From: JAKAGE01 sp964416665
GTDB taxonomy: Bacteria > Patescibacteriota > Minisyncoccia > UBA6257 > 2-01-FULL-56-20
Direction: 5' to 3'
DNA length: 64,000 nt
Assembly: GCA_964416665.1 (NCBI GenBank)
Contig: CAYQFA010000001.1
Coordinates: forward strand, 1-64,000
Made by a program: the position numbers and the translations under genes. Positions 51,538-60,798 of this stretch are shown here, in pieces. The notes under the pieces were generated by a model. The model made no database searches. It was not told the origin of the DNA and saw nothing but the letters and a program-made list of their open reading frames with translations. Numbering within the stretch: the first letter of the stretch is position 1; every line of letters begins with the position of its first letter.

Positions 51538-51959
51538 TCTCGGGGGTCGTTCTTACTCCACTCAAGGTCATCGCCAATCCGCTTGGGGACGTGTACCACG
51601 GCATGAAAAAATCCGATCCCGGTTTCGCCGGCTTTGGAGAGGCTTATTTTTCCACCGTTAATAAAGGTGATATCAAATCTTGGAAAAAACATACTTCGAT
51701 GACCTTGAACCTCGTCGTACCCGTCGGGGCGATTCGTTTTGTCGTTCATGATGACAGGGAGGGGAGCGAGACCAAAGGTTTATTCAACGATTTCACGCTT
51801 TCTCTGGATAATTATCAACGGCTCACGGTGCCACCGGGAGTGTGGATGGCCTTTCAGGGCGTCGGTGAGAAAAATCTTTTATTGAACGTTGCCAATTTGG
51901 AACACGTGCCGGAGGAGGGCGCCCGCGTCGAGCTCGGAACATTTCCTTATCGCTGGTAA
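51525..51959 (+). CDS. RmlC-like cupin, putative CDP-ketosugar epimerase
   Basis: A 144-residue double-stranded beta-helix protein resembling dTDP-4-dehydrorhamnose 3,5-epimerases. It contains GDVYHGMKKSD, a WKKHTSMTLNLVVPVGAIRF stretch (catalytic His candidate in KHTS) and VPPGVWMAFQGV. It is shorter than typical RmlC (about 180 residues). Between rfbG and an SDR, it likely epimerises CDP-4-keto-6-deoxyglucose. Specificity is inferred. Confidence 0.8.
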   Translation: MDKLISGVVLTPLKVIANPLGDVYHGMKKSDPGFAGFGEAYFSTVNKGDIKSWKKHTSMTLNLVVPVGAIRFVVHDDREGSETKGLFNDFTLSLDNYQRLTVPPGVWMAFQGVGEKNLLLNVANLEHVPEEGARVELGTFPYRW

Positions 51960-51960
51960 T

Positions 51961-52941
51961 ATGCGGATATTCATTACCGGGGCAAGCGGATATCTGGGAG
52001 CGCGGATCAGTAAGTTTTTCGCAGATAGGGGAGATCAGGTCTTTACGCTATGTTTTTCTGCGATTCCCGACGATCCGGAGTGGGTGAATGCCATGGAGGA
52101 GGTTCTTGTTGGCGATGTCCGCGATGAGAACTTAATGAAGGAGGTCGCCAACAAAAAGATGGACGCCATTATACACTTGGTGTCCCTGGACCAGAAACAA
52201 TCCGGTGGGTTGCCGTCGTTCGTGTCATCCGTCAACGTGGCGCCGACATGGAGTTTGCTTGACGTCTTTTCCGGGCAGGGACTCAAGCAATTCATCTATT
52301 TTTCCACCGTCCATGTCTACGGCAACCTCGACGCGTTGGGCGGCGAAACCATAACGGAGAGCAGGGAATTGGATTGCAAAAATCCTTATGCCCTCACGCA
52401 TGCGTTGGGCGAGGAGATCTGCGATTATTATGCTAAGACGTCGGACACGGCTTGCACGATTCTCAGACTATCGAACAGCTATGGAAGTCCCGTGCTCCTG
52501 AACGCCAATTGTTGGCAACTCGTAGTGAACAATCTATGCAAGAGCGCTTTTGAAAAAAAGAAGATTGAATTGTCGGGGGATGGTTCTTCGATGAGGGATT
52601 TCATCCACGGGGACGATGTTTGCCGGGCCGTCGAGGCCGTGATGGATCGGTCGGCCGTTCGTGCTCCCGCCGCGGATATCTTCAATGTCTCCTCCGGCAC
52701 GGCCCTCACGGTATTGGAGCTCGCTGGGGTGGTACGAGAAGAATATCAAAGGCGTTACGGAGAGAACATTCCCGTATCAACATCAAACGGCGCTTGCGAT
52801 AATTTTGATTTGTTCAAGGACAAAGCGAAGTACACTATTTCAAACACCGGTCTGAAAAATATAGGTTTTGTGCCAAAAAACGACTTGAAAGACGGTATCA
52901 ATGGCCTCTTTTCTTTCTTAGAGCTGAACAATAAAGCGTGA
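51961..52941 (+). CDS. Extended SDR (NAD-dependent epimerase/reductase-like)
   Basis: A 326-residue Rossmann protein starting MRIFITGASGYLGARISKFF (GxxGxxG). It has Ser115-Thr116 in YFSTVHVYG and the active-site Tyr143 in NPYALTHALGE. The Lys expected four residues after Tyr is His147, a non-canonical change. It is placed after the cupin epimerase, so it probably reduces or epimerises the CDP-ketosugar. The start at 51961 follows the previous stop directly. Confidence 0.85.
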   Translation: MRIFITGASGYLGARISKFFADRGDQVFTLCFSAIPDDPEWVNAMEEVLVGDVRDENLMKEVANKKMDAIIHLVSLDQKQSGGLPSFVSSVNVAPTWSLLDVFSGQGLKQFIYFSTVHVYGNLDALGGETITESRELDCKNPYALTHALGEEICDYYAKTSDTACTILRLSNSYGSPVLLNANCWQLVVNNLCKSAFEKKKIELSGDGSSMRDFIHGDDVCRAVEAVMDRSAVRAPAADIFNVSSGTALTVLELAGVVREEYQRRYGENIPVSTSNGACDNFDLFKDKAKYTISNTGLKNIGFVPKNDLKDGINGLFSFLELNNKA

Positions 52942-52953
52942 TACAATGTGGGG

Positions 52954-53862
52954 ATGGCTCGCAAAATAACCGTTCTTCTTATGGGTGGGTTGGGCAATCA
53001 GATGTTCCAGTATGCGGCCGGTTTTAGCCTTGCAAAAAAGAACAACGCGCAGCTTTTCCTCGACACGACGCTTCTCAACGACCGTTTTCCGCGGAAGGAA
53101 TTTACCTTTCGCACACTGGATCTTGATATTTTTGGCATCGCGCCGAATTTTACGACGTTTTCGAAGGTCTCTCAAGCGATGCCGATTCCCGGCGTCTGGC
53201 TCGGCATAGATTATTCGTTGATAAAAGCGAGGGATGTTCTCGGGATCCAAAAAACGATAAAAGAGCGATCTCCCGTGTTCGACCCCGATATTTTCAATAT
53301 GGAAAGTAACGCTCTCTTGTTCGGATATTGGCAAAGCGAAAAATATTTTGAAAACGTAAAGGACGACCTTCGCGCCGTCTTCGATTTCAAGATCCCGCTT
53401 GCAGGCGTAGCAAAAGAAATCGCGGAAAAGATAAAAAGTACCAACTCAGTCGCACTTTTTGTGCGCCGCGGGGATTACGTTAACTTTGCGCGTGTGCGCG
53501 CGGAAATGGGCGATACCAACATAACGTACTATAAAAATGCCATTACTTACATCGCGGAACGCGTCAATAATCCCGCGTTCTTTATCTTTTCGAACGATAT
53601 CGAGTGGTGCAGGGACAATTTGAAAATTCCTTTTCCTGCCATGTATATAGACAACGATCCGGCGAAGGTCGGCCCCAAGTTCTCTTATCAATTGCAGCAC
53701 ATGTCCCTTTGTAAGCACAATATCATCGCGAACAGCACGTTTCCCTGGTGGGGTGCGTGGTTGAATCCGAACCCACAGAAAATAGTGATCGCGCCGCGCC
53801 AGTGGAACCTTCTTTTGCCGAGTGGGCAGGGTCCGGTACCTTCAGACTGGATAAAAATGTAG
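52954..53862 (+). CDS. GT11-like glycosyltransferase (alpha-1,2-fucosyltransferase family)
   Basis: A 302-residue enzyme starting KITVLLMGGLGNQMFQYAAG, the GT11 signature. FVRRGDYV corresponds to the HxRRxDY donor motif with Phe for His. The C-terminal part has MSLCKHNIIANSTFPWWGAW. It transfers a deoxyhexose, perhaps the CDP- or GDP-sugar made here, onto a glycan. TACAAT (52942-52947) lies 6 nt before ATG 52954. A GTG at 52948 would overlap that box spacing, so 52954 is preferred. Confidence 0.9.
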   Translation: MARKITVLLMGGLGNQMFQYAAGFSLAKKNNAQLFLDTTLLNDRFPRKEFTFRTLDLDIFGIAPNFTTFSKVSQAMPIPGVWLGIDYSLIKARDVLGIQKTIKERSPVFDPDIFNMESNALLFGYWQSEKYFENVKDDLRAVFDFKIPLAGVAKEIAEKIKSTNSVALFVRRGDYVNFARVRAEMGDTNITYYKNAITYIAERVNNPAFFIFSNDIEWCRDNLKIPFPAMYIDNDPAKVGPKFSYQLQHMSLCKHNIIANSTFPWWGAWLNPNPQKIVIAPRQWNLLLPSGQGPVPSDWIKM

Positions 53863-53867
53863 CATCC

Positions 53868-54896
53868 ATGAAGAAGTATTTTTATATTCTGAACCATCCT
53901 CTTTGTCCGACCCCGTATACCCACCGTTTTTTTGTCGAGAAATTCGCTTCGGGTTTCACCTACCATGGCTATGAGGTGAAGCTGATCTCGTCACCGCAGG
54001 AGATCGTGGGCCCGGGCGTGATGATGATCTACGATGCCGGATTTTATTTCTATTGGAACGATGGCATAAGGAATCTTCGTCGGGATTTTTTCATCATTGT
54101 CGACAGGGCTTTCAAAGCGCTGAAGTTAACGTGGTTCTCCGATCTCTGTTGGCATCTTCGCAAGAAGGCGATCATGCAATTTGCCCCGACGTTGAAAGAA
54201 AAGAATGTGGTATTGTTGGGATGGTTCTGGTTCTGGCAGAAGAAATTTTTCGACGACAACAGCATAAAGATCGTCTACACCGGTGAATACTTCTATCGAG
54301 AACCGGTTCACCGGCATCGTAAGGCGTGGTGGCATTTTTATACTGAGAATCGTGAGGGCCATGCGTTACCCATCCAGTTCGCCGCCGCGATGGATCCTCT
54401 CGTCGTAGGGTCGGATCCGGAAGCGAAAAGGGATATTATGGTATCATTCGTAGGGGAGCGAAAGTATAAGCCCGACTGGCAGGCCCTGTTCAATAAGCGG
54501 TCGGACTGTCGGATCGTGCCTACTCCTCCCTACATTCCCGAACTCGAGCGAATTGATATTTATAAGAGAAGTCTTGTTTCCTTAGGGCTTGAAGGATGTC
54601 CTCTTATAAGAGATGGGCTTGTGACGGAAAGGATTTTTGAGGCCTTGGCATACGGGGCCGTGTGCATTACCAACCATGATGAAGCCGTTGAAGCGACGAA
54701 CGGCGCCGCGGTCTTTGCAAAGGATGCAAACGATGCGGAGGAGAAGGTGAAATATTTTTCCGCCGATAGGGCCGCAGCGACGAGGCAGAGGGCGTTGGGA
54801 TTTCGGTTTGTGAAAGAACAGGGGACATATGCTCATCAGGCAGGGAAATTCATTGCACTTATAGAAGGCGGTGTTCAGCAAAATTCTCATTTGTAA
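53868..54896 (+). CDS. CgeB-like glycosyltransferase
   Basis: A 342-residue protein. The C-terminal half has IVPTPPYIPELERIDIYKRS and LVTERIFEALAYGAVCITNH, the pattern of the glycosyl transferase group 1/CgeB family, where the Glu in TERIFEAL positions the nucleotide sugar. The N-terminal half is aromatic and divergent. It is five nt after the GT11 gene. Donor and acceptor are unknown. Confidence 0.78.
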   Translation: MKKYFYILNHPLCPTPYTHRFFVEKFASGFTYHGYEVKLISSPQEIVGPGVMMIYDAGFYFYWNDGIRNLRRDFFIIVDRAFKALKLTWFSDLCWHLRKKAIMQFAPTLKEKNVVLLGWFWFWQKKFFDDNSIKIVYTGEYFYREPVHRHRKAWWHFYTENREGHALPIQFAAAMDPLVVGSDPEAKRDIMVSFVGERKYKPDWQALFNKRSDCRIVPTPPYIPELERIDIYKRSLVSLGLEGCPLIRDGLVTERIFEALAYGAVCITNHDEAVEATNGAAVFAKDANDAEEKVKYFSADRAAATRQRALGFRFVKEQGTYAHQAGKFIALIEGGVQQNSHL

Positions 54897-54898
54897 CA

Positions 54899-55567
54899 AT
54901 GGACATAAGAAAAAAATTTTTAGGTGTCGGTAAGACCATCAGGGATGCTATTCTTTACGATAAGTATCAAAAGATACACTTACAATTTCTCAAAGATTTT
55001 GGGGAGGACACCTTGCGTCTTGATTACGACTTTCTTACCGAAGATTCGGTGGTCTTTGATTTAGGTGGCTATCGCGGGCAGTCGACAAGCGATCTGTTCT
55101 CGAAATATGGGCCGAATATGTATGTTTTTGAGCCAGTCGAGGAGTATGCTGATTTTCTTCGCAAAAGATTTGCGAGGAGGAGCAACAAGATAAAAATATT
55201 CCAATTTGGACTTGGCAGTAGGACCGAAGAACAAACAATAAAGCTCGAGGCCGAAGGGTCAAGTACTTATAAATCGGCAGGCGACACTTCTATACATATC
55301 GAGGATTTTATGGAATTTGTAAAAAGGGAAAAAATTGAAAAGATCGACCTCCTGGAGATAAATATCGAAGGTGGAGAATATGATGTGCTGCCATATTTAA
55401 TAGAGACGGGATATATTAAAAACATACGTGCGTTACAGATACAATTTCACAACTTAATGAAAGACGCGCCGCAAAGGGTTGCCAAGATAAGGGAGGGGCT
55501 CGCAAAGACCCATGTTTGTGATTATAGCTACGATTTTAGCTGGGATGGTTGGACGTTGAAAAAATAA
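54899..55567 (+). CDS. FkbM-family methyltransferase
   Basis: A 222-residue SAM-dependent methyltransferase with motif I VVFDLGGYRGQSTSDL, YVFEPVEEYADFLRKR and IDLLEINIEGGEYDVL, the FkbM pattern. It likely O-methylates a sugar of the surface glycan. Base composition looks more AT-rich than neighbouring genes (for example many ATA and AAA codons), which could reflect later acquisition. Confidence 0.88.
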   Translation: MDIRKKFLGVGKTIRDAILYDKYQKIHLQFLKDFGEDTLRLDYDFLTEDSVVFDLGGYRGQSTSDLFSKYGPNMYVFEPVEEYADFLRKRFARRSNKIKIFQFGLGSRTEEQTIKLEAEGSSTYKSAGDTSIHIEDFMEFVKREKIEKIDLLEINIEGGEYDVLPYLIETGYIKNIRALQIQFHNLMKDAPQRVAKIREGLAKTHVCDYSYDFSWDGWTLKK

Positions 55568-55589
55568 AGATGGATAGAATTTCAACGCT

Positions 55590-56366
55590 ATGGATTATAT
55601 ATTGAAAAAGATAAGATTTTTATATAAAGAGCAGGGGATACTCGGCCCAACCCGCGCGCTTGGTCGGAAGATCTATTATTATGGTATCCGAATTCCCGGA
55701 CATTTTTTTTCCTACCTTTGGGCAGTGACGATAAGGAGGAAGAGATTTCCAACATTCGCCTTTGAGGGGAAGACCTACGACTATCTTTGCAGCTATAAGA
55801 ATTTTGCGTGGCTGTCGGAAAGGACAGCCGAGGTTCCCATCGCCGCCGGGTATATGCGGGACGCGCTCGCGAAGGGGAGTCGGGTTTTGGAGGTTGGCGA
55901 TGTTCTCCGGCAGTATACCGGCCTGCGCGCGCAAGACATTGTCGATAAGTATGAGTATCGCAAAGGTATTATTAACGAGGATATCGAAGAATTTGTGCCC
56001 AAGGAGCGCTATGATTTCATTGTGAGCGTTTCCACCATGGAACACGTGGGTTGGGATGCGCCGGATATTCGCGATCCCGAAAAATCCGCCCGTGTGATGC
56101 GCCTGTTCAAAGATAAATTCCTTACCCCCGGAGGAATGGGCGTCATCACGCTTCCCGTGGGTCAGAATCCCGAGCTTGATAAACGCCTGCGTGCCCACGC
56201 CCTTCCTTTCACAGAAACCTATTTTTTGAAGAGGATATCGAAAGAGAACGAATGGGTGGAAACCGACGAGGCTGACGCGTTCACGAAAAAATATCACTCG
56301 CCTTTTCCCAACGCGAACGCCATTGTTATTGGTATTATTCGGGCAGAAGGGAAAGACAAGGCATGA
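55590..56366 (+). CDS. Class I SAM methyltransferase-like protein
   Basis: A 258-residue protein with a degenerate motif I (RVLEVGDVLRQYTGLRAQDI) and YDFIVSVSTMEHVGWDAPDI, typical of methyltransferases acting on small molecules or glycans. The N-terminal 60 residues are basic and aromatic and may associate with the membrane. It is coupled to the next gene by a 4-nt overlap (ATGA). Confidence 0.75.
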   Translation: MDYILKKIRFLYKEQGILGPTRALGRKIYYYGIRIPGHFFSYLWAVTIRRKRFPTFAFEGKTYDYLCSYKNFAWLSERTAEVPIAAGYMRDALAKGSRVLEVGDVLRQYTGLRAQDIVDKYEYRKGIINEDIEEFVPKERYDFIVSVSTMEHVGWDAPDIRDPEKSARVMRLFKDKFLTPGGMGVITLPVGQNPELDKRLRAHALPFTETYFLKRISKENEWVETDEADAFTKKYHSPFPNANAIVIGIIRAEGKDKA

Positions 56367-57433
56367 TAAGAATATTCTCCATAAAACCATTTTCGGGGAG
56401 TCCCACCGATGGCATTGATAATGTGAATAGTGCCGTATTCAAGCGTCTTGATCTTGCGCGCATAGAATTCCACTCTGAAATGGCAGACGGCATTTTGGAA
56501 GAGGGGAGCATAAAAAAGTTGGCGATGGGGCCACGCGGGGGGATAAGGAAGATCATTCATAAAATAATCTTGCTGCGGCGCATGAATCCCGAATATTTAT
56601 TTGGGATAGGGACCGTCTCCGACGTCGTCTTTATATTGGCGAAACCTCGCCGGACGAAATATGTGATCGCATGGCACACCGTCCTTTTTAAGAATAGCTC
56701 GTCATGGCGCGTTCGTACGCCCTGGTTCTTGAGGGTTTTCATTTTCAATCGCGCAGACTTTATTATCACCGTCTCTACGTTTTCGGCTGACGCAATACGA
56801 CATTTTTTCCCACACAAGAAAGTCATTGTTATATTAAACGGCGTGGATGTAACTCTTTTCGACACCGTCCGGGGAGATCAGGGTTATTTGCACGAAAAAT
56901 ATCACATCGATTTTTCGAAGCCAGTTATGGTATTCGTGGGCGCCATGAGCGAGAGAAAGCGGCCGGATATCTTCTTCAAGCTCTCGGAGGACTTTCCGGG
57001 GGCAAACTTCGTTGCAGTCGGAAGGGATCCCGTGGGTTGGGATTTTCTCCGCTCTCCGCGCTCCGCTCATTTTCAGTGGATAGAGTCGATGCCCCGCGAA
57101 GATATCGCCCGTCTTTTTGCGGCGAGTAGAATATTTGTTTTTCCCAGCCTGAACGATGCTTCGGCAGCGGTTATTTTGGAGGCGATGGCATCCGGGTGCG
57201 TCCCCATCGTTTCGAGAAGCGGGGGGAGCCCGGAATTCTTTAAGGAGGGTGTTAGTGGATTTTCCATTCCTGTAGACGACGAGGAAATAGCGGCCTTCTC
57301 TCAGAGAATAAAGCTACTTCTCGGCGATGCCGTTTTCGACCCAGCGCGATTGATGGCGCGAAAAGAGGCGGAACAGCACTCCCTGGACGCTGTTGCCAAG
57401 CAATACGAAAAAATTTTTGAAGAAAATGTCTAA
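56363..57433 (+). CDS. GT4 family glycosyltransferase
   Basis: A 356-residue GT-B enzyme. It has the N-terminal acceptor domain, then VILNGVDVTLFD, KPVMVFVGAMSERKRPDIFF and the donor-site FPSLNDASAAVILEAMASGC (E-x7-E motif). It is a retaining transferase building the glycan chain on the cytoplasmic side. It starts within the stop of the previous gene, and its own end overlaps the next GT2 gene. Confidence 0.9.
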   Translation: MIRIFSIKPFSGSPTDGIDNVNSAVFKRLDLARIEFHSEMADGILEEGSIKKLAMGPRGGIRKIIHKIILLRRMNPEYLFGIGTVSDVVFILAKPRRTKYVIAWHTVLFKNSSSWRVRTPWFLRVFIFNRADFIITVSTFSADAIRHFFPHKKVIVILNGVDVTLFDTVRGDQGYLHEKYHIDFSKPVMVFVGAMSERKRPDIFFKLSEDFPGANFVAVGRDPVGWDFLRSPRSAHFQWIESMPREDIARLFAASRIFVFPSLNDASAAVILEAMASGCVPIVSRSGGSPEFFKEGVSGFSIPVDDEEIAAFSQRIKLLLGDAVFDPARLMARKEAEQHSLDAVAKQYEKIFEENV

Positions 57434-58301
57434 TCAAGACACCGAGCGGCAGTGTTTAGCCTTAGTCTCGATCATTATCCCCTCGTACAACTCCGCGGCA
57501 TATGTCCGGGAGGCGGTGGATTCGGCTCTTGGGCAGACGTACACGAAAAAGGAGGTGATCGTCGTTGACGACGGCTCGACGGACGATATTGCCGAGATCC
57601 TCCAACCCTATGTTCGTGAGCAAAAAATAATTTATATCCATCAGGAGAACAAGGGATTGCCGGCGGCACGGAATACGGGGATAAAGGCTTCGCATGGCGA
57701 GTTCATCGCGCTTCTCGATTCGGACGATATTTTCTTGCCGAACAAGATCGAGCGGCAGGTCGCGTATCTTCGGCAGCATCCTGATTGCGGCGTGTGCTAT
57801 TGCGACATGTACCAGTTTTACGAAGAGGAGCCGGAAAGGCTGCTAAAATTGGACTATACCTATTACTCGGGTGACGATGTTTTTCCGAACCTCCTCCGCA
57901 TGAATTTCATAGGTCCACTTACGGTGGTTTTGCGCAAGAGCGAGATTGATCGGGTCGGTCTTTTTGATGAGACATATCGTCGTTCCGAGGATTGGGAATA
58001 TTGGGTACGACTGGCGCAACATGGCGTGCGGTTCGAACATCTTCCCGAGATGCTTGCGAAATATCGTATGCGCAGGATGAGCGCATCCCACGATTGGAAA
58101 TCCGAGATCCAGAGGAAGGCGACGACCTTGCAGATCATCGAGGCTGCAAATGCGGCAATGACGTCGGAGGAGCGGCGGAGGTACGGCATGACGGCGATAC
58201 TCCGCATGCATCGTGGTAAACTATGGTATGCGTACGCGGGAACGTATTTCCCGCCGTTGCGATGGTTGCTCACATGGAGACAAAAAAACCGCCTCAAGTA
58301 A
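57426..58301 (+). CDS. GT2 family glycosyltransferase (first of two)
   Basis: A 291-residue GT-A enzyme: SIIIPSYNSAAYVREAVDSA, VDDGSTD, ALLDSDDIF (DxD metal site) and RRSEDWEYWVRLA. ATG 57426 overlaps the upstream stop by 8 nt. A TTG at 57393 would extend it without conserved residues. It is inverting by family. Confidence 0.9.
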   Translation: MSNQDTERQCLALVSIIIPSYNSAAYVREAVDSALGQTYTKKEVIVVDDGSTDDIAEILQPYVREQKIIYIHQENKGLPAARNTGIKASHGEFIALLDSDDIFLPNKIERQVAYLRQHPDCGVCYCDMYQFYEEEPERLLKLDYTYYSGDDVFPNLLRMNFIGPLTVVLRKSEIDRVGLFDETYRRSEDWEYWVRLAQHGVRFEHLPEMLAKYRMRRMSASHDWKSEIQRKATTLQIIEAANAAMTSEERRRYGMTAILRMHRGKLWYAYAGTYFPPLRWLLTWRQKNRLK

Positions 58302-59110
58302 GTATAATATTGCCGACCTACAATCGTTCCGTGCAGTTGCGCCGTGCGATTGGGAGTGTCCTTGAACAAAGTTTTACCGACTGGGAGCTCATCGTGGTTG
58401 ATGACGCTTCGACTGATGATACCCCGGCGGTAGTGCGTGCGATCAGCGCGCACGATTCGCGGGTGGTGTATGTTCGCAACGAGAAGAACAACTATCCCGA
58501 TATCGCGCGAACGCTCAATCGCGGCATCGAATACGCGCGCGGCTCGCTGATCGCGCGCATTGATGACGATGATTATTGGATAGATGATGACAAGCTCGAA
58601 AAGCAGGTCTCATTTTTTGAGCGTCACTCCGACTGCGCGGTGGTCGGGAGCGGCATGGTGCTGGTCGATCCCAACGGACACGAGATCGCGCGGTATTTAA
58701 AAAAAGAGACCGATCAGGAGATCAGAAAGACGGCGTTATTCGCCAACCCGTTCTCGCACACCACCGTCATGTTTCGCGCCGATCTCGCGCGCAAGGTCGG
58801 GGGGTATGGTGATTGGCGCTACGCGGAGGATTGGGACCTCTGGCTTAAAATGGGCTGCGTCGGCACACTCTATAATTTTCCGGAATATTTTGCGGCCTAT
58901 ACGGTGAGCGGCAAGAACAAGTCGTTCGTCTATCTTCGTGCGCAGACGAAAATGAACTTCAAATTCCTTGCGCTTCACAAGAACGAATATCCCGGCTATA
59001 CGAAGGCCTACGTGATCAACCTGCTGCAATATATCTACTCCTTCCTTCCCGTCGCACTGCGACGACGCTTTCAGTCGGTGCTGTCGAATCTAAAACGGCG
59101 TCTGTTCTAA
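58274..59110 (+). CDS. GT2 family glycosyltransferase (second)
   Basis: A 278-residue GT-A enzyme: SIILPTYNRSVQLRRAIGSV, VDDASTDDTP, ARIDDDDYW (metal site) and RYAEDWDLWLKMG. It shares architecture with the upstream GT2 and overlaps it by 28 nt, suggesting an old duplication. It is the last gene before a short gap (59111-59168) containing AGGAG near the next start. Confidence 0.9.
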   Translation: METKKPPQVSIILPTYNRSVQLRRAIGSVLEQSFTDWELIVVDDASTDDTPAVVRAISAHDSRVVYVRNEKNNYPDIARTLNRGIEYARGSLIARIDDDDYWIDDDKLEKQVSFFERHSDCAVVGSGMVLVDPNGHEIARYLKKETDQEIRKTALFANPFSHTTVMFRADLARKVGGYGDWRYAEDWDLWLKMGCVGTLYNFPEYFAAYTVSGKNKSFVYLRAQTKMNFKFLALHKNEYPGYTKAYVINLLQYIYSFLPVALRRRFQSVLSNLKRRLF

Positions 59111-59168
59111 CGGTCGCCTGCGCAGATGCGCAGTTGACGTTTGGGCCATATTCTAGGAGAATTAAGAC

Positions 59169-60185
59169 ATGATTGTTTCACGTGCGCCGATGCGCGTCAG
59201 TTTTGTTGGGGGAGGCACCGACCTTCCTGATTTTTATAAACGCTATCCCGGGCGGGTTATTTCGACGAGCATCGACAAATTCGTCCATGTGGTGCTGAAC
59301 CGCACGCCGCTCATCGACAAGATCTCTGCCCGTTATAATATCGCGGAAACCGTTGACTATCCGAGCGAACTTAAGCATACGAGGATCAAGGCGGCCCTGC
59401 TCGATCTTGAAATCACAAAGGGCCTTGAGATCGGTTCTTTCGCAACACTTCCGCAGAGCACCGGCATGGGTTCATCGTCCAGTTTTTCTGTGGCGCTTAT
59501 CAAGGCGCTTTATGCCTATCAGGGAAAAAGGATAGGAAAGCGCGAGGTTGCCGAGGCGGCGTCGCGCTTGGAGATCGAATTGGTAGGCGAGCCGATCGGG
59601 AAACAGGACCAGTACGCCGCCGCATTCGGCGGATTCAACATCTTTCAATTCAACGCCGACGGAACGGTGGACGTGAAGCCGATCCTTCTTGACTACAAGA
59701 AGTCGTTTGATTTCCAGAACCATATTCTGGTGTTCTTCACGGGTGTCACGCGTTCGGCCTCAAGTGTTCTCACCGAGCAAAAGAGCAATATTGATAAAAA
59801 ATTCGAGACGCTCAAAGAGATGTCGGATTCCGTTCCGGAGTTTGAGGCGCGTCTTTTGAAGGGCGACATAAAGGGCCTGGGAGGCATGTTGCATGATGGG
59901 TGGGTCAAGAAAAAAACACTGTCGTCCAACGTTTCGAATTCCGTCATCGATGGCCTTTATGAGGCCGGTATGGCGAACGGCGCGTGGGGCGGAAAGGTGC
60001 TTGGGGCAGGCGGCGGAGGCTGCGTCATGTTCGTTGTTCCCCCCGAGAAACGCGCAGCTGTTCATTCCGAGCTTATAAAAAAGGCCGCCGGGCTCGATCT
60101 GGCGGGTGCGAAGGAGATACCGATCGGCTTCATCCAATCGGGCGTCGAGATTGTGCACAACAGCGACAAAAATATCTCACTCTAA
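59169..60185 (+). CDS. hddA: D-glycero-alpha-D-manno-heptose 7-phosphate kinase
   Basis: A 338-residue GHMP kinase with SRAPMRVSFVGGGTDLPDFY, the ATP loop LPQSTGMGSSSSFSVAL, GEPIGKQDQYAAAFGGFN and the C-terminal VLGAGGGGCVMF. These match HddA of GDP-heptose synthesis. It phosphorylates C1 of heptose 7-phosphate. It is followed by gmhA, gmhB and hddC homologues, which confirms the pathway. An AGGAG site lies about 10 nt before the ATG. Confidence 0.92.
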   Translation: MIVSRAPMRVSFVGGGTDLPDFYKRYPGRVISTSIDKFVHVVLNRTPLIDKISARYNIAETVDYPSELKHTRIKAALLDLEITKGLEIGSFATLPQSTGMGSSSSFSVALIKALYAYQGKRIGKREVAEAASRLEIELVGEPIGKQDQYAAAFGGFNIFQFNADGTVDVKPILLDYKKSFDFQNHILVFFTGVTRSASSVLTEQKSNIDKKFETLKEMSDSVPEFEARLLKGDIKGLGGMLHDGWVKKKTLSSNVSNSVIDGLYEAGMANGAWGGKVLGAGGGGCVMFVVPPEKRAAVHSELIKKAAGLDLAGAKEIPIGFIQSGVEIVHNSDKNISL

Positions 60186-60192
60186 AAAAACC

Positions 60193-60798
60193 ATGGAAGA
60201 CTTCATTAAAGATTTCGCGCGGAAGGTTGAGGATTGCCTGGAGAATCTTCCCGCCGAAGAGATCGCGAAAGCGATCAATATCATTCAGGCTTGCTACGAG
60301 CGCGATGGGAGGATATATATCTTCGGCAACGGCGGCTCGCTCGCCATCGCCACCCACTGGGTGTCCGATATCAACAAGACCATTTTCAGCCATCATCTTG
60401 ACCATCCGGGTCGGCGATTCCAGGCAATCCGCCTGCCCTCCACAGAATCGGAGATCACCGCATGGGCGAATGATGTCGGTTATGACATGGTCTTCGCCGG
60501 TCCGCTTAAGAACTATCTTCAGGAAACTGACGTCATCATTGCTATTTCGAGTTCGGGGAATTCCGAAAACATCGTAAAGGCGGCGCAGTTCGCCAAGGAG
60601 CAGAATGTTCCGATCATCGGCCTTTCGGGTTTCGACGGCGGCAAACTGAACGAGCTTTCCGACGCAAAGATATTGGTGAAAACGGAAAAAGGGGAATATG
60701 AAGTGGTGGAAAGCGCGCACGGGACGATCATGCATCTCATCGTAAAATATTTCAAAAATTATTTCGATCATCTTGTCGAACACCGTGCCGCGAAGTAA
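60193..60798 (+). CDS. gmhA: Sedoheptulose 7-phosphate isomerase (SIS domain)
   Basis: A 201-residue SIS-domain protein with IYIFGNGGSLAIATHWVSDI, AISSSGNSENIVKAAQFAKE and the C-terminal ESAHGTIMHLIVKYF. This resembles GmhA, which converts sedoheptulose 7-phosphate to D-glycero-D-manno-heptose 7-phosphate. ATG 60193 follows hddA by 7 nt. Confidence 0.9.
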   Translation: MEDFIKDFARKVEDCLENLPAEEIAKAINIIQACYERDGRIYIFGNGGSLAIATHWVSDINKTIFSHHLDHPGRRFQAIRLPSTESEITAWANDVGYDMVFAGPLKNYLQETDVIIAISSSGNSENIVKAAQFAKEQNVPIIGLSGFDGGKLNELSDAKILVKTEKGEYEVVESAHGTIMHLIVKYFKNYFDHLVEHRAAK

